Shown in pieces: positions 9,490-19,492 of a DNA stretch of 64,000 nt (position 1 is its first letter; each line of letters opens with the position of its first letter). A program made the translations under genes and the position numbers. Under the pieces are notes generated by a model. It saw only the letters and a list, made by a program, of their open reading frames with translations, was not told the DNA's origin and ran no database searches. This DNA is from Anaerotruncus sp. G3(2012) (GTDB lineage: Bacteria; Bacillota; Clostridia; Oscillospirales; Ruminococcaceae): NCBI RefSeq assembly GCF_000403395.2, contig NZ_KE159674.1, positions 283,655-347,654 of the forward strand, read 5' to 3'.

Positions 9490-10796
9490 AAAAGCGCTGC
9501 AAACGCCGCAGTACGGTTTACCATCAGGTTGTGGGTCTGCTCTGTCTGATAATGCTGGTCACTACGGCGGTCCCAACAGTCATGTTTTCCCATTTCTCCA
9601 GACGGGCGTTCGCCGGCGATGTACAAAATCAGGTGCTGTCCAGTATTGACACTGTAGCGGATTATCTGGAACAGCACCACCTGCCCCTTTCGGACATTGA
9701 CGAGCTGCTCAGTTTTGAGCGTCTCCGGCTTCGGATACTGGATGATCTTTCCCCGCTTGAGCTGGACAAAGAGGAACAGAGAAGGCTCGCGGCTGATGGC
9801 TACCTTGTGTTCTCCCGGACCAGTGGGAACGGTCTACCTCATGCGATGCTCAACCGGTATAAGGACAGCTATATCCTGGTTCAGGCGGACATGGAACCGA
9901 TCTTCCGACTCTCCCGTCAGACCAAATTGCTTTCGCTGCTGCTTACCCTGCTGATCGGCCTTATCGCCGCGATGATCGGTGGCTACCGCCTGCTGGTGCC
10001 GGTGCGTATGCTGGACGAGGCAACCCGTAAGGTCGCGGCAGGGGATTTTACCGTCCGGATTCCCGCCCCAAAGCGCATGGATGAGATTGGTTCGCTGATC
10101 GAGAGTTTTAACACCATGACACGGGAGCTTGGCAGTGTTGAGATGCTCCGCAGCAACTTTGTTTCGGACATCTCACATGAGTTCAAGACGCCGCTGACCG
10201 CCATCGAAGGATATGCCAAACTGCTTGAGGGGGATTGCAGCCCAGAGGAACGCAGGGAATATGTGGGGACGATCACCGACGAAACCCGCAGGCTGTCGGT
10301 TCTGGTGGCGAACATTCTGATGATTAACCGGCTGGATAAAGGCAATATCCCATCCGAGCGGCATCCAGTGCGGATTGACGAGCAGATTCGGCATGCGCTT
10401 GCCCTCTGTGAGGCGGGCTGGACCGGAAAAAATTTGGAGTTGGACCTCGAACTGGATGAAATTTATTTTGCAGGTTATGAGTCGTTATTGATGCAGGTGT
10501 GGGCGAACCTGATCGACAATGCGGTAAAGTTTTCTCCGGATGGAGGACGGATTTCCCTGGCTCTGCACCAGAAAGGGGGGCGGGTGGTGTTTGTCATCTG
10601 CAACGATGGGGACAACATTCCGGAGGAAAGCAGACCGCATCTGTTTGAGCAGTTTTATAAGGCCGATCCTTCCCGAGGAGGAGAGGGAAACGGTCTGGGG
10701 CTTTCGATCGTCAAGCGGGTAGCGGAGTTGCATGGTGGGGAAGTATCTGTAGAAAACCTGCCCGGAAGCGGCGTGCGTTTTACCATATTCTTGTAA
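9486..10796 (+). CDS. sensor histidine kinase with HAMP domain
   Basis: 436 residues. One transmembrane helix at about 15-35, an extracytoplasmic sensor region of about 110 residues, a second helix at about 146-168, a HAMP linker (to about 220), then the HisKA box SDISHEFKTPL with His231. The ATPase domain follows with an N box near LIDNAVKFSPDGG, and GEGNGLGLSIVKRV. The kinase phosphorylates the regulator encoded just upstream, to which it is coupled by a four-base overlap. The signal is unknown; with an RND pump next door, cell-envelope stress or an exported compound is likely. Confidence 0.95.
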   Translation: MKKRCKRRSTVYHQVVGLLCLIMLVTTAVPTVMFSHFSRRAFAGDVQNQVLSSIDTVADYLEQHHLPLSDIDELLSFERLRLRILDDLSPLELDKEEQRRLAADGYLVFSRTSGNGLPHAMLNRYKDSYILVQADMEPIFRLSRQTKLLSLLLTLLIGLIAAMIGGYRLLVPVRMLDEATRKVAAGDFTVRIPAPKRMDEIGSLIESFNTMTRELGSVEMLRSNFVSDISHEFKTPLTAIEGYAKLLEGDCSPEERREYVGTITDETRRLSVLVANILMINRLDKGNIPSERHPVRIDEQIRHALALCEAGWTGKNLELDLELDEIYFAGYESLLMQVWANLIDNAVKFSPDGGRISLALHQKGGRVVFVICNDGDNIPEESRPHLFEQFYKADPSRGGEGNGLGLSIVKRVAELHGGEVSVENLPGSGVRFTIFL

Positions 10797-10914
10797 GGGA
10801 TTCAGGTCTTGCCTGATTTTTTGCCTGGGAAATCGCATCAGAAGTTTTCTCCCACTTTTGACTGTGCCCTGTGGGACAAGAAATATAGTTCAGGAAAAGA
10901 AAGGGGCCTTTTTT

Positions 10915-11349
10915 ATGAGAGACGCAGAAAAAACCATTGGAAATCTAATGGATAAACAGTCGGTCTGCTTTTTGGGCGCGATTGATAAGGAGGGGTTCCC
11001 GAGCGTCAAGGCGATGCTCCAACCGCGCGAACGGGAGGGAATTCACACCTTCTGGCTGACCACAAACATCTCGTCGCTGCATGTGGCGCAGTACCGCGAG
11101 AATCCTGCGGCTTGCCTTTATTTCTGTGACCGGCGTTTTTTCCGAGGTGCGCTGTTGACCGGTACCATAGAGATATTGACCGACTCTGAGTCCCGCTACC
11201 GGATCTGGCGGGAAGGGGATACGGCCTACTATCCGCAGGGCCCGGATGACCCAGACTACTGTGTATTGCGTTTTACCGCCCGGTCAGGACGGTATTACCA
11301 CAACTTCAAGTCCGAAGATTTTGCAATACAAGAAACTATTGGAAACTGA
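10915..11349 (+). CDS. pyridoxamine 5'-phosphate oxidase-like flavin-binding protein
   Basis: 144 residues from the ATG at 10915; upstream in-frame codons do not resemble the family. The split-barrel PNPOx fold is indicated by an early strand-turn-strand, FLGAIDKEGFPSVKAM, and a later HTFWLTTNISSLHVAQ. Proteins of this general-stress/flavin family bind FMN or heme and reduce small molecules; the reaction here is unknown. It stands alone between the kinase gene and sigG. Confidence 0.8.
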   Translation: MRDAEKTIGNLMDKQSVCFLGAIDKEGFPSVKAMLQPREREGIHTFWLTTNISSLHVAQYRENPAACLYFCDRRFFRGALLTGTIEILTDSESRYRIWREGDTAYYPQGPDDPDYCVLRFTARSGRYYHNFKSEDFAIQETIGN

Positions 11350-11423
11350 AAAATCCTGCATGATCTTCCCGCGCACTGCCCATACTTTTCTCGAATGTAG
11401 AGAGTATAAGGGGTGCGCGGGAT

Positions 11424-12194
11424 TTGTATATCAATAAAGTGGAAATCTGCGGGGTAAACACCTCCAAACTGACTGTCCTGAAGGAAAAGGAAAAGATCGA
11501 ACTGCTAAAAAGAATTCGTGCGGGAGATCAGGCGGCGCGGGACGAGATGATAAACGGCAATCTTCGGCTGGTGCTGTCGGTCGTGCAGAAATTCACCAAC
11601 CGGGGGGAAAACCTCGATGATCTGTTTCAGGTGGGATGTATTGGCCTGATTAAAGCGATCGACAATTTTGATCCGAACCAAAATGTCCGGTTTTCTACCT
11701 ATGGCGTGCCGATGATTATCGGGGAAATCCGGCGGCATCTGCGGGACAACAACGCGGTGCGGGTGAGCCGTTCACTCCGGGACATGGCATATAAGGCGAT
11801 GCAGGCCAAAGAGGCGCTGATGAACCGCAACTCCCGGGAGCCGACGGTTGATGAGATCGCAAAGGAAATGGGGGTTAAGAAGGAGGATGTCGTGCTTGCA
11901 CTCGAGGCGATCGTCGAACCGATGTCCCTCTACGAACCGGTCTATTCGGATGGCGGGGACACCATCTTTGTGATGGACCAGGTGGGGGATAAAAATGGTG
12001 AGAGCGACTGGATGGACGAAATCGCGATCAAGGAGGCGATGAAGAGTCTCGGAGAACGGGAAAAAAAGATTTTGTCCCTGCGCTTTTTTGTCGGCAAAAC
12101 ACAGATGGAGGTTGCAAAAGAGATCGGGATTTCCCAAGCGCAGGTATCGAGGCTGGAAAAAGGCGCACTGGAATGGATTAAAAAGCATATTTGA
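11424..12194 (+). CDS. sigG: RNA polymerase sporulation sigma factor SigG
   Basis: 256 residues. The N-terminus reads (M)YINKVEICGVNTSKLTVLK, the hallmark of sigma-G. Region 2 includes DLFQVGCIGLIKAIDNFDP and FSTYGVPMIIGEIRRHLRD; region 4 at the C-terminus contains the helix-turn-helix TQMEVAKEIGISQAQVSRLE. The start is TTG, with AAGGGG ten bases ahead, implying modest translation. Sigma-G drives late gene expression in the forespore after engulfment. The adjacent spoIIGA-sigE genes found in many clostridia are not seen in this window. Confidence 0.93.
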   Translation: MYINKVEICGVNTSKLTVLKEKEKIELLKRIRAGDQAARDEMINGNLRLVLSVVQKFTNRGENLDDLFQVGCIGLIKAIDNFDPNQNVRFSTYGVPMIIGEIRRHLRDNNAVRVSRSLRDMAYKAMQAKEALMNRNSREPTVDEIAKEMGVKKEDVVLALEAIVEPMSLYEPVYSDGGDTIFVMDQVGDKNGESDWMDEIAIKEAMKSLGEREKKILSLRFFVGKTQMEVAKEIGISQAQVSRLEKGALEWIKKHI

Positions 12195-12224
12195 AGTTCA
12201 TAGGCCAATTTTACCAGTCCCACA

Positions 12225-12253
12225 TTGACACTCAAAACTGGAAATGATAAAAT
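12225..12253 (+). promoter_or_regulatory. housekeeping promoter of the DUF6440 gene
   Basis: TTGACA at 12225-12230 and TAAAAT at 12248-12253 are separated by 17 bases. The predicted start lies about 30 bases before the small gene that follows. Confidence 0.7.
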
Positions 12254-12289
12254 AAAGCGATCAATTTGGGATTGGCAGGAGGCTTTTTT

Positions 12290-12451
12290 ATGGATCGTTT
12301 TGAAAAAGTTTACAGCCAGGGTATCATTGATGTAATTGAAATCTGGGTCGACACAGAGACGGGTGTCAATTATATGTTCCACAGGAATGGAAATGCAGCA
12401 GGCTTAACGCCATTGATCGACAAGGACGGAAACCCTGTCGTAACGCAATAA
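12290..12451 (+). CDS. small DUF6440-like protein
   Basis: 53 residues starting at the ATG behind AGGAGG. The sequence has alternating strands with VDTETGVNYMF and GLTPLIDKDGNPV, as in the DUF6440 family of small Firmicutes proteins. Function is unknown. It has its own promoter and is transcribed ahead of the alaS leader. Confidence 0.75.
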   Translation: MDRFEKVYSQGIIDVIEIWVDTETGVNYMFHRNGNAAGLTPLIDKDGNPVVTQ

Positions 12452-12537
12452 CGTCTGGATGGTTGGGCATTTTGACAAAGTGTTCATAAAATCAGGCATT
12501 AGCAGCGCGAAAAAATGCACAGAACAGGCGTAAACGG

Positions 12538-12566
12538 TTGACTTTTCCAGAGCTAGGGTATATACT
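12538..12566 (+). promoter_or_regulatory. promoter of the alaS T-box leader
   Basis: TTGACT at 12538-12543 and TATACT at 12561-12566 with a 17-base spacer, just before the T-box leader. Confidence 0.7.
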
Positions 12567-12572
12567 GTTTGG

Positions 12573-12806
12573 CATATGGCGATGATGGGATTAACCACCG
12601 CATGTTTGCCCCAGAGAAGCGGCCCTTGGGCTGTGAGGCCGCTGCAAAACCCCGGTGGAAGCCATCCCTGAGCCTTCCGGCGCGGAGCCGGACGCGGTGC
12701 GAGCGTTAATCCTCTTGAGCGGCGCAATTGCGCAATATGGGTGGTACCGCGGAAGGTGTTTATTACGCTTTTCGTCCCATTTTATGGGGCGGGGGCGTTT
12801 TTTATT
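12573..12806 (+). ncRNA. T-box riboswitch leader of alaS
   Basis: The leader shows the conserved T-box sequence around GGGTGGTACCGCGG (12739-12752), which pairs with an uncharged tRNA acceptor end. Stem I contains CCAGAGAAGCGGCC and the matching GGCCGC. The specifier loop reads GGAAGCCATCCCTGAGCC, in which GCC is an alanine codon, fitting the downstream gene. A terminator stem (CGTCCCA with GGGGCG, then a T-run) ends at about 12803. Uncharged tRNA-Ala should favour the antiterminator and allow alaS transcription. Confidence 0.93.
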
Positions 12807-12837
12807 TTGTCACAATTTTAAAGGAGCGATAGAGACA

Positions 12838-15480
12838 ATGCAATGGACTGGACTCAATGAACTGCGTGAAAAATTCCTCAGCTTTTTTGAAAGCAAGGAA
12901 CATCTGCGGCTGCCGAGCTTCCCTTTGATGCCGGCTGCGGATGAAGCAAGCCTGCTATTGATCAACTCGGGCATGGCCCCCATGAAAAAATGGTTCCTTG
13001 GTATCGAAACCCCACCCAGAAAGCGGGTCACCACCTGCCAGAAGTGCATCCGTACCCCGGATATTGAAAATGTGGGAAAAACCGCACGTCATGGCACCTA
13101 TTTTGAAATGCTCGGAAACTTCTCGTTCGGGGATTATTTCAAGCACGAGGCAACCGCGTGGGCTTGGGAGTTTATCACCAAGGTGCTCGAACTTCCGGTG
13201 GACCGGCTGTGGGTTTCGGTCTATGAGGACGACGACGAAGCGGTTGAAATCTGGACCAAAGAGGTCGGCGTAGACCCAACTCATATTGTCCGTCTCGGGA
13301 AGGATGACAATTTCTGGGAGATTGGTTCCGGCCCCTGCGGCCCCTGCTCTGAGATCTATTTTGACCGAGGTGAGAAATACGGCTGCGGCAAACCTACCTG
13401 CGGTGTCGGCTGCGACTGTGACCGCTATGTCGAGTTCTGGAATCTGGTGTTCTCCCAGTTTGACGGGGATGGGAACGGCCACTACGAGCGGATGGAGCAT
13501 CCGAATATCGACACCGGTATGGGGCTGGAGCGCCTTGCCTGCATCATGCAGGGGGTGGACAATCTATTTGAGGTAGATACCGTCCAGAACATCATGAGCC
13601 ATATTGCAAAGATCGCGGGGGTACAGTATCACACCAATGAGAAAACGGATGTCTCTTTGCGGGTCATCACCGACCACATTCGTTCGACTACCTTTATGGT
13701 TGGGGACGGCATCCTCCCACAGAACGAGGGGCGCGGTTATGTCCTGCGCCGCCTGCTCCGCCGCGCTGCACGCCATGGACGGTTGCTCGGGATCGACCGC
13801 CCGTTCCTTTATGAGGTCGCTGAAACGGTGATCCGCGAAAATGCCAATGCCTACCCAAATCTGGTCGAGAACAAAGACTATATTATCAAGGTCATCAAGG
13901 TGGAAGAAGAGCGGTTTGCCCGCACGATCGACCAGGGAATCGAGCTTCTCAACGCAATTATCGACAAGATCGACTCTGATATAGAGAACAAAACGGTGCG
14001 GGGTGCGGACGCCTTTAAACTTTATGACACCTTTGGGTTCCCTGTCGACCTGATCAAAGAGATCCTGGAAGAGCGTGGAATCGGGCTGGATGAAGAAGAG
14101 TTCATCGCCAAGATGGAGGAACAGAAGCAGCGCGCCCGCGAAGCCCGCGCCGCGATGGGCGATCTCGGCTGGGAGGAGGACATCCTCTCAGACGTGAAAG
14201 AGCATGGCAATTTCGTGGGTTATACCGACTTTGCCGCCAAAGCCAAAGTAGTGGCAATCATCAAGGATAACCAGCGGGCGGAAGAGCTATCGGATGGCGA
14301 GCTTGGCTCGATCGTGCTGGATATTACCCCGTTCTATGCTGAGAGCGGCGGTCAGGCCGGAGATGGCGGTATGCTCAAAAGTGACAGCAGTTTTTTCAAT
14401 GTCTTTGACTGCAAAAAATCCAAAGGTGGACATTTTGTACATGTAGGGGAGCTGACTGCCGGAACCTTGAAGGTGGGGGACACGGTCACTGCGGCGATCA
14501 ATGCAGGACGCCGCCGCGATATTATGCGCAACCATACCTCCTGCCATCTGCTTCAGGCGGCACTGCGTAATGTGCTCGGAGATCATGTGCATCAGGCGGG
14601 CGCCTTCTACGACGACAACATCTGCCGGTTCGACTTCACCCACTTCTCTGCGGTTACGCCCGAGGAGCTGGAGAAGGTCGAGGAGATCGTCAACCGGGCG
14701 GTACTTTCCGCGATCGACGTGGAGGTACGGGAGATGCCGATTGACGAAGCGAAAAAGCTCGGGGCAATGGCGCTGTTTGGGGAAAAGTATGGCGATACCG
14801 TACGGGTCTGCAACGTGCCGGGCGAGTCAATCGAGCTTTGCGGCGGCACCCATCTGGACAATACTGCAAAAGTCGGCCTCTTCAAAATTGTGAAGGAATC
14901 TTCGGTCGCGGCAGGTATCCGCAGGATTGAGGCGGTCACCGGCCGGAATGTGCTCAAGCTGATCTCCGACCAGGAAAAGCTGATGCAGGAGACTGCATCG
15001 GCGCTGAAGGTCGGCAATCCCGCTGAGCTTCCCGTCAAGGCGGCCGCGCTCAACAGTGAGATGAAAGCCCTTCAGAAGGAGCTGGACGGGATCAACAGCA
15101 AACTTGCCGAGGTGCAGATGAGCAACCTGTTTGATGGTGCGCAGGAGGTTGGCGGCATCCGGATTGCAAGCATCTCTCTCAACGGCGCGAAGGTGGAAGC
15201 GCTGCGCACGATGGGAGACCATGCGCGTGACCGGAATCCGGCAGCAATCTGTGTTCTGACCACAGTCAATGCCGGAAAGGCGAGCATCCTTGTCTGCTGC
15301 GGCAAAGATGCGGTCGCGAAAGGTGCTCACGCCGGCAGGATCGTCAAGGAGTTCACCGCACTCTGCGGTGGATCGGGTGGCGGTCGTCCGGACTCCGCAA
15401 TGGGCGGCACTACCGAGATTTTTAAGATCGACGAAGCGGTTGCACAGCTTCCGGCGATTGTGGGCAAATTTATTCAATAA
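12838..15480 (+). CDS. alaS: alanyl-tRNA synthetase
   Basis: 880 residues from the ATG at 12838, after AAGGAGCG. The N-terminal catalytic core (LNELREKFLSFFESKEH, ITDHIRSTTFMVGDGILP) charges tRNA-Ala. The editing domain has the zinc motif HTSCH and LCGGTHLDN. The C-terminal DHHA1 domain has CGGSGGGRPDSAMGG. Length is normal for bacteria. The T-box in front gives alanine-dependent control. A HIT protein and asnS follow. Confidence 0.98.
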   Translation: MQWTGLNELREKFLSFFESKEHLRLPSFPLMPAADEASLLLINSGMAPMKKWFLGIETPPRKRVTTCQKCIRTPDIENVGKTARHGTYFEMLGNFSFGDYFKHEATAWAWEFITKVLELPVDRLWVSVYEDDDEAVEIWTKEVGVDPTHIVRLGKDDNFWEIGSGPCGPCSEIYFDRGEKYGCGKPTCGVGCDCDRYVEFWNLVFSQFDGDGNGHYERMEHPNIDTGMGLERLACIMQGVDNLFEVDTVQNIMSHIAKIAGVQYHTNEKTDVSLRVITDHIRSTTFMVGDGILPQNEGRGYVLRRLLRRAARHGRLLGIDRPFLYEVAETVIRENANAYPNLVENKDYIIKVIKVEEERFARTIDQGIELLNAIIDKIDSDIENKTVRGADAFKLYDTFGFPVDLIKEILEERGIGLDEEEFIAKMEEQKQRAREARAAMGDLGWEEDILSDVKEHGNFVGYTDFAAKAKVVAIIKDNQRAEELSDGELGSIVLDITPFYAESGGQAGDGGMLKSDSSFFNVFDCKKSKGGHFVHVGELTAGTLKVGDTVTAAINAGRRRDIMRNHTSCHLLQAALRNVLGDHVHQAGAFYDDNICRFDFTHFSAVTPEELEKVEEIVNRAVLSAIDVEVREMPIDEAKKLGAMALFGEKYGDTVRVCNVPGESIELCGGTHLDNTAKVGLFKIVKESSVAAGIRRIEAVTGRNVLKLISDQEKLMQETASALKVGNPAELPVKAAALNSEMKALQKELDGINSKLAEVQMSNLFDGAQEVGGIRIASISLNGAKVEALRTMGDHARDRNPAAICVLTTVNAGKASILVCCGKDAVAKGAHAGRIVKEFTALCGGSGGGRPDSAMGGTTEIFKIDEAVAQLPAIVGKFIQ

Positions 15481-15496
15481 TCAGGAGGGATCGGCT

Positions 15497-15838
15497 GTGA
15501 GCGATTGTCTGTTTTGCAAGATCATTGCGGGAGAGATCCCGAGCAAAAAGATTTATGAGGATGACCGGTGTTATGCATTCCATGACATTGATCCGCAGGC
15601 GCCGGTACATTTTCTGGTGGTGCCCAAAGCGCATATTTCGGGCGCAAATATGCTCACCGAGGAAAACTGCGCGGTGGTTGGGCATATCTTTGCAGTAATT
15701 GCCAAGCTTGCGAAGGGACTGGACTGCGGGGATGATTTTCGCGTGGTCAACAACTGTGGCCCAATGGCGGGACAAACGGTCGGGCACCTGCACTTCCATG
15801 TACTCGCGCAGCGCAACCTTGCCTGGCCTCCAGGCTGA
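15497..15838 (+). CDS. HIT-family nucleotide-binding hydrolase
   Basis: 113 residues from the GTG after CAGGAGG. It begins with CLFCKIIAGEIPS and carries the histidine triad in HLHFHVLAQ near the C-terminus. Bacterial HIT proteins cleave adenylated nucleotides or nucleoside phosphoramidates. Located 16 bases after alaS and 42 before asnS, it may remove aminoacyl-adenylate or related by-products; this is inference from context. Confidence 0.92.
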   Translation: MSDCLFCKIIAGEIPSKKIYEDDRCYAFHDIDPQAPVHFLVVPKAHISGANMLTEENCAVVGHIFAVIAKLAKGLDCGDDFRVVNNCGPMAGQTVGHLHFHVLAQRNLAWPPG

Positions 15839-15880
15839 TTGGCAGATTGAAAAGCAGATTTCAGAAAAGGTGGTCATATT

Positions 15881-17275
15881 GTGAAAAGGACAGAGATCAA
15901 AAAGCTGTTCACGGCAGTACAGGAATATACCAGTGCGCCAGTAACCGTCTGCGGATGGGCAAAAACGATCCGGGACTCCAAGTCGATCGGCTTTATCGAG
16001 CTGAACGATGGTTCTTCCTTTCAGAACTTACAGGTTGTCCTTGAAGCGGGTAAACTTGAGAATTTTTCCGAGGTCGTCAAACTCAATGTCGGCAGTGCGC
16101 TGGTGGTCCGCGGCTCGATCCTGTTGACCCCGGATGCGAAACAGCCGTTTGAGCTTCATGCAGACGCGGTGGAGATTGAAGGGGCTTCCACTCCGGACTA
16201 TCCGCTCCAGAAGAAGCGCCATTCGCTTGAATTCCTGCGTTCGATCGCGCATCTGCGTCCGCGCACCAATACCTTTGCAGCAGTGTTCCGGGTGCGGTCG
16301 GTCGCGGCTTACGCAATCCATAAGTTTTTCAACGAACGCGGTTTCGTTTATGTGCATACCCCGCTGATTACCGGCAGTGACGCGGAGGGGGCAGGGGAGA
16401 TGTTCCGGGTCACCACCCTTGATCCACTGAACCCGCCGCTTACCGAGGACGGAAAGGTAGATTACTCGCAGGACTTTTTCGGAAAGGCGACCAATCTCAC
16501 CGTCTCCGGGCAGCTGGAGGGGGAATGTATGGCGCTGGCATTCTCGAATATTTACACGTTCGGGCCGACCTTCCGCGCAGAAAACTCCAATACGGCCCGC
16601 CATGCAGCGGAATTCTGGATGGTCGAGCCGGAGATTGCATTTGCGGATCTTCAGGATAACATGGACCTTGCACAGGATATGATAAAATTTGTACTCTCCT
16701 ATGTACTTGAGCAGTGCCCGCAGGAGATGACGTTTTTCAACAATTTCTATGACAAGGGGCTGATCGAGCGGCTTAACGGGATCGTCCATTCGGAGTTTGC
16801 ACACCTGACCTACACCGAAGCGGTCGAGCAGCTGGAAAAAGTCAAAGACCAGTTCCAGTACCCGGTTTACTGGGGATGTGATCTCCAGACCGAGCATGAA
16901 CGGTATCTAACCGAGGAGCTAATGAAGCGGCCGGTATTTGTGACCGATTATCCAAAGGAAATCAAGGCGTTTTATATGCGCCTGAATGATGATAACAAGA
17001 CGGTCGCAGCGGTAGATATGCTGGTGCCTGGTATTGGGGAGATCATTGGCGGAAGCCAGCGTGAAGAGCGGCTTGATGTGCTGACCAGCCGAATTGCAGA
17101 GCTTGGCCTGAAAGAAGAGGACTACAGCTGGTACCTTGATCTCCGCAGATATGGCGGTGCCAGACATTCTGGATTTGGATTGGGCTTCGAACGGTTGATT
17201 ATGTATATCACTGGGGTTTCGAATATTCGGGACGTGCTTCCGTTCCCGCGGACAACCGGTTCGGCAGAATATTGA
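15881..17275 (+). CDS. asnS: asparaginyl-tRNA synthetase
   Basis: 464 residues starting at GTG behind AAAAGGTGG. An N-terminal OB-fold anticodon domain ([22 protein letters not shown]) is followed by the class II catalytic core. Motif 2 is [17 protein letters not shown] and motif 3 is [12 protein letters not shown]. The sequence ends in the [11 protein letters not shown] typical of AsnRS. It charges tRNA-Asn directly. Confidence 0.97.
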   Translation: MKRTEIKKLFTAVQEYTSAPVTVCGWAKTIRDSKSIGFIELNDGSSFQNLQVVLEAGKLENFSEVVKLNVGSALVVRGSILLTPDAKQPFELHADAVEIEGASTPDYPLQKKRHSLEFLRSIAHLRPRTNTFAAVFRVRSVAAYAIHKFFNERGFVYVHTPLITGSDAEGAGEMFRVTTLDPLNPPLTEDGKVDYSQDFFGKATNLTVSGQLEGECMALAFSNIYTFGPTFRAENSNTARHAAEFWMVEPEIAFADLQDNMDLAQDMIKFVLSYVLEQCPQEMTFFNNFYDKGLIERLNGIVHSEFAHLTYTEAVEQLEKVKDQFQYPVYWGCDLQTEHERYLTEELMKRPVFVTDYPKEIKAFYMRLNDDNKTVAAVDMLVPGIGEIIGGSQREERLDVLTSRIAELGLKEEDYSWYLDLRRYGGARHSGFGLGFERLIMYITGVSNIRDVLPFPRTTGSAEY

Positions 17276-17285
17276 GTTTGTGTTT

Positions 17286-17318
17286 CGCGCGCGGGTAGTT
17301 TACCCGCGCGCGGTTTTT
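17286..17318 (+). terminator. terminator after asnS
   Basis: A 12-bp perfect GC stem, CGCGCGCGGGTA with its complement around GTT, is followed by GTTTTT. Confidence 0.85.
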
Positions 17319-17336
17319 GACAGGGAGGCGCTTTTT

Positions 17337-17963
17337 ATGCAGGTGATTGAGCGGATTCCGGCAGGGACGGCCTGCTGCTGGCTACTACGAGGAGAGACGG
17401 GCTCGGTGCTGATCGACACAGGAATGAGGAATGCGGGGCAGATTCTCAGACAGGTTCAGGATGCGAATGTCCGGTTGATTTTGCTGACCCATGCCCATTT
17501 TGACCACATCAAAAATGCAGCGTTTCTTGCACAGGAGTTGAAGGTACCTGTTGCGCTCCATCCGGCGGACCTGCCATTGTTGGAACATCAGTCCGCCCGT
17601 CCGCTCAATGCACAGGGCGTACGTGGGCAGATGCTGCGCTACTTTTCCCAAAAGCTGATGCAGAAGCCGTTGGAGCCGTTTTCCCCGGAAATCCTGCTCT
17701 CGGATGGGATGCGTCTGAATGCCTACGGGGTGGATGCGCAGGTGATCGAGCTTCCGGGCCATACCGCTGGTTCGACAGGAGTGATCGCGGGGGAAGCCAT
17801 TGTGGTTGGGGATGCACTGATGCGGATGCCAGCTCTCTCGCCGCCGCTGATCTTTGAAGATCGGAAATCCTGCTTGGAATCGGTGTCCCGTATTCGAGAA
17901 AGCGGTGCAAAAATCGTGCTCACAAGTCATGGTTTCACAATCCGCAGAAGATTTTTTGTGTGA
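17337..17963 (+). CDS. metallo-beta-lactamase fold hydrolase
   Basis: 208 residues from the ATG after AGGGAGG. The zinc-binding motif LLTHAHFDHIK is at about residues 56-66, a further histidine in ELPGHTAGS, and an aspartate in VVGDAL. This glyoxalase-II-like fold covers many hydrolases and nothing here narrows the substrate. The gene lies after the asnS terminator and may be transcribed by read-through. Confidence 0.88.
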   Translation: MQVIERIPAGTACCWLLRGETGSVLIDTGMRNAGQILRQVQDANVRLILLTHAHFDHIKNAAFLAQELKVPVALHPADLPLLEHQSARPLNAQGVRGQMLRYFSQKLMQKPLEPFSPEILLSDGMRLNAYGVDAQVIELPGHTAGSTGVIAGEAIVVGDALMRMPALSPPLIFEDRKSCLESVSRIRESGAKIVLTSHGFTIRRRFFV

Positions 17964-17978
17964 ATTGTCTAAATCAGC

Positions 17979-18007
17979 TTGCGGGAACTGGTGTTTTCAT
18001 GTATAAT
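17979..18007 (+). promoter_or_regulatory. promoter of the aspartate aminotransferase gene
   Basis: TTGCGG at 17979-17984 and TATAAT at 18002-18007, spacer 17 bases. Confidence 0.65.
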
Positions 18008-18052
18008 AAAAATGTTATATGATAAAAAATAAAAGATGGAGGTTATCGACTT

Positions 18053-19339
18053 ATGGCAAGATACAGCGAACTTTCCCGGCAAGAGCTGGAAACCCTGCGC
18101 ACCGAGCTGACAGAACGGTATGAGCAGTTTAAACGCAGGGGCTTGAAGCTCGATATGTCGCGTGGAAAGCCCTCATCCGATCAGCTTGACCTCGCAAACG
18201 GCCTTTTTGATGTGGTCAATTCCAAGACCTCCTGTCTGTCCGCCGATGGTACCGACTGCCGTAACTACGGGGATTTTACCGGTATTCCCGACTGCAAAGT
18301 GATCTTCTGTGAGATGTTGGGCGTTGCCCCCGAGGAGTTGTTCATCTGCGGCAACTCGAGCCTGACCATGATGTATGATGCGATTGGTAAGATGGTGCTG
18401 CATGGGGTGCGGCCGGGTGCGGAGCCGTGGTGGAAGACCCCTGAACGAAAATTCCTCTGCCCGGTGCCGGGGTATGACCGCCATTTCGCGATTACCCAGC
18501 GTTACAATTTTGAGATGATCCCAGTGGAGATGGATGAAAACGGTCCGGACATGGACGTGGTTGAACGATTGGCAGCGTCTGATCCTACGATTAAAGGTAT
18601 CTGGTGTGTTCCGAAATATTCCAATCCGAACGGTGTAACCTATTCGGACGAAACGGTGCGGCGTCTGGCGCGCATGAAGACCGCTGCAAGTGATTTCATG
18701 ATTATGTGGGATAACGCCTATGCAGTGCATGACCTGCATCCCGAGGAGCGGCAGCAGATCCTGAATATTCTGGAGGAGTGTAAGGCAGCGGGAGATCCTG
18801 ACCGAGTAATGATGTTTGCATCAACATCCAAAATTTCCCATGCAGGTGCTGGTGTTGCGGCCTTTGCATGTTCAACTGCGGTTATGGAGAACATGAAAAA
18901 TCTGCTGACGATCCAGACGATCAGTTTTGACAAGGTCAACATGCTGCGCCATGCGCGGTACTTCAAAAATTTGGACGGTGTGCTCGCGCATATGGAAAAG
19001 TTGGCGGCGGAACTGCGTCCGAAGTTCCAGACGGTACTGGATGCATTCAATAATGAGTTGGCTGGAAAAGGGATTGCCGAATGGATTGAGCCGAAGGGCG
19101 GATATTTTATTTCACTGAATGTGCTCGACGGCTGTGCCAAAAAGGTGGTTCAGATGTGCAAGGATGCAGGTGTTGTGTTGACCTCCGCAGGTGCGACTTA
19201 TCCGTATGGAAAGGACCCGCGTGATCGTAATATCCGCGTCGCACCTTCCTATCCGACCGTCTCCGAGCTCCAGCAGGCGGTGGAACTGCTTTGCCTCTGC
19301 GTCGAGTTAGCAGGAGTTGAAAAGTTGCTGGAGCAGTAA
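18053..19339 (+). CDS. PLP-dependent aminotransferase, aspartate aminotransferase type Ic-like
   Basis: 428 residues. The N-terminus LKLDMSRGKPSSDQLDLANG resembles the Asp_aminotransf (PF12897-type) group rather than the AspC or AlaA groups. The PLP lysine is in ASTSKISHAGAG near residue 265, and NPNG is in PKYSNPNGVTYSD. The enzyme would move the amino group between aspartate and 2-oxoglutarate in the cytoplasm. It has its own promoter and terminator. Confidence 0.85.
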   Translation: MARYSELSRQELETLRTELTERYEQFKRRGLKLDMSRGKPSSDQLDLANGLFDVVNSKTSCLSADGTDCRNYGDFTGIPDCKVIFCEMLGVAPEELFICGNSSLTMMYDAIGKMVLHGVRPGAEPWWKTPERKFLCPVPGYDRHFAITQRYNFEMIPVEMDENGPDMDVVERLAASDPTIKGIWCVPKYSNPNGVTYSDETVRRLARMKTAASDFMIMWDNAYAVHDLHPEERQQILNILEECKAAGDPDRVMMFASTSKISHAGAGVAAFACSTAVMENMKNLLTIQTISFDKVNMLRHARYFKNLDGVLAHMEKLAAELRPKFQTVLDAFNNELAGKGIAEWIEPKGGYFISLNVLDGCAKKVVQMCKDAGVVLTSAGATYPYGKDPRDRNIRVAPSYPTVSELQQAVELLCLCVELAGVEKLLEQ

Positions 19340-19355
19340 ACCGAAAATTAAAGAC

Positions 19356-19398
19356 AAAAGACGCAGGCGCAGAGAGTGCTATGTGCCTGCGTCTTTTG
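19356..19398 (+). terminator. terminator after the aminotransferase gene
   Basis: AAAAGACGCAGGC pairs perfectly with GCCTGCGTCTTTT across a 16-base loop. Confidence 0.8.
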
Positions 19399-19410
19399 TA
19401 GAACGATCTC

Positions 19411-19439
19411 TTGTCAAGAGCGTCCGGTTGTGCTACACT
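19411..19439 (+). promoter_or_regulatory. promoter of the zinc-ribbon membrane protein gene
   Basis: TTGTCA at 19411-19416 and TACACT at 19434-19439, spacer 17. Confidence 0.55.
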
Positions 19440-19492
19440 AAAGCTGGAATATTTGAACAGTAGACGATGAGGAGATCGAAAGGGATGATGGG

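Noticed and set aside
14827..15477. 216-codon minus-strand frame opposite alaS
   Set aside because: Shadow of the alaS coding region, with no ribosome site or family resemblance.
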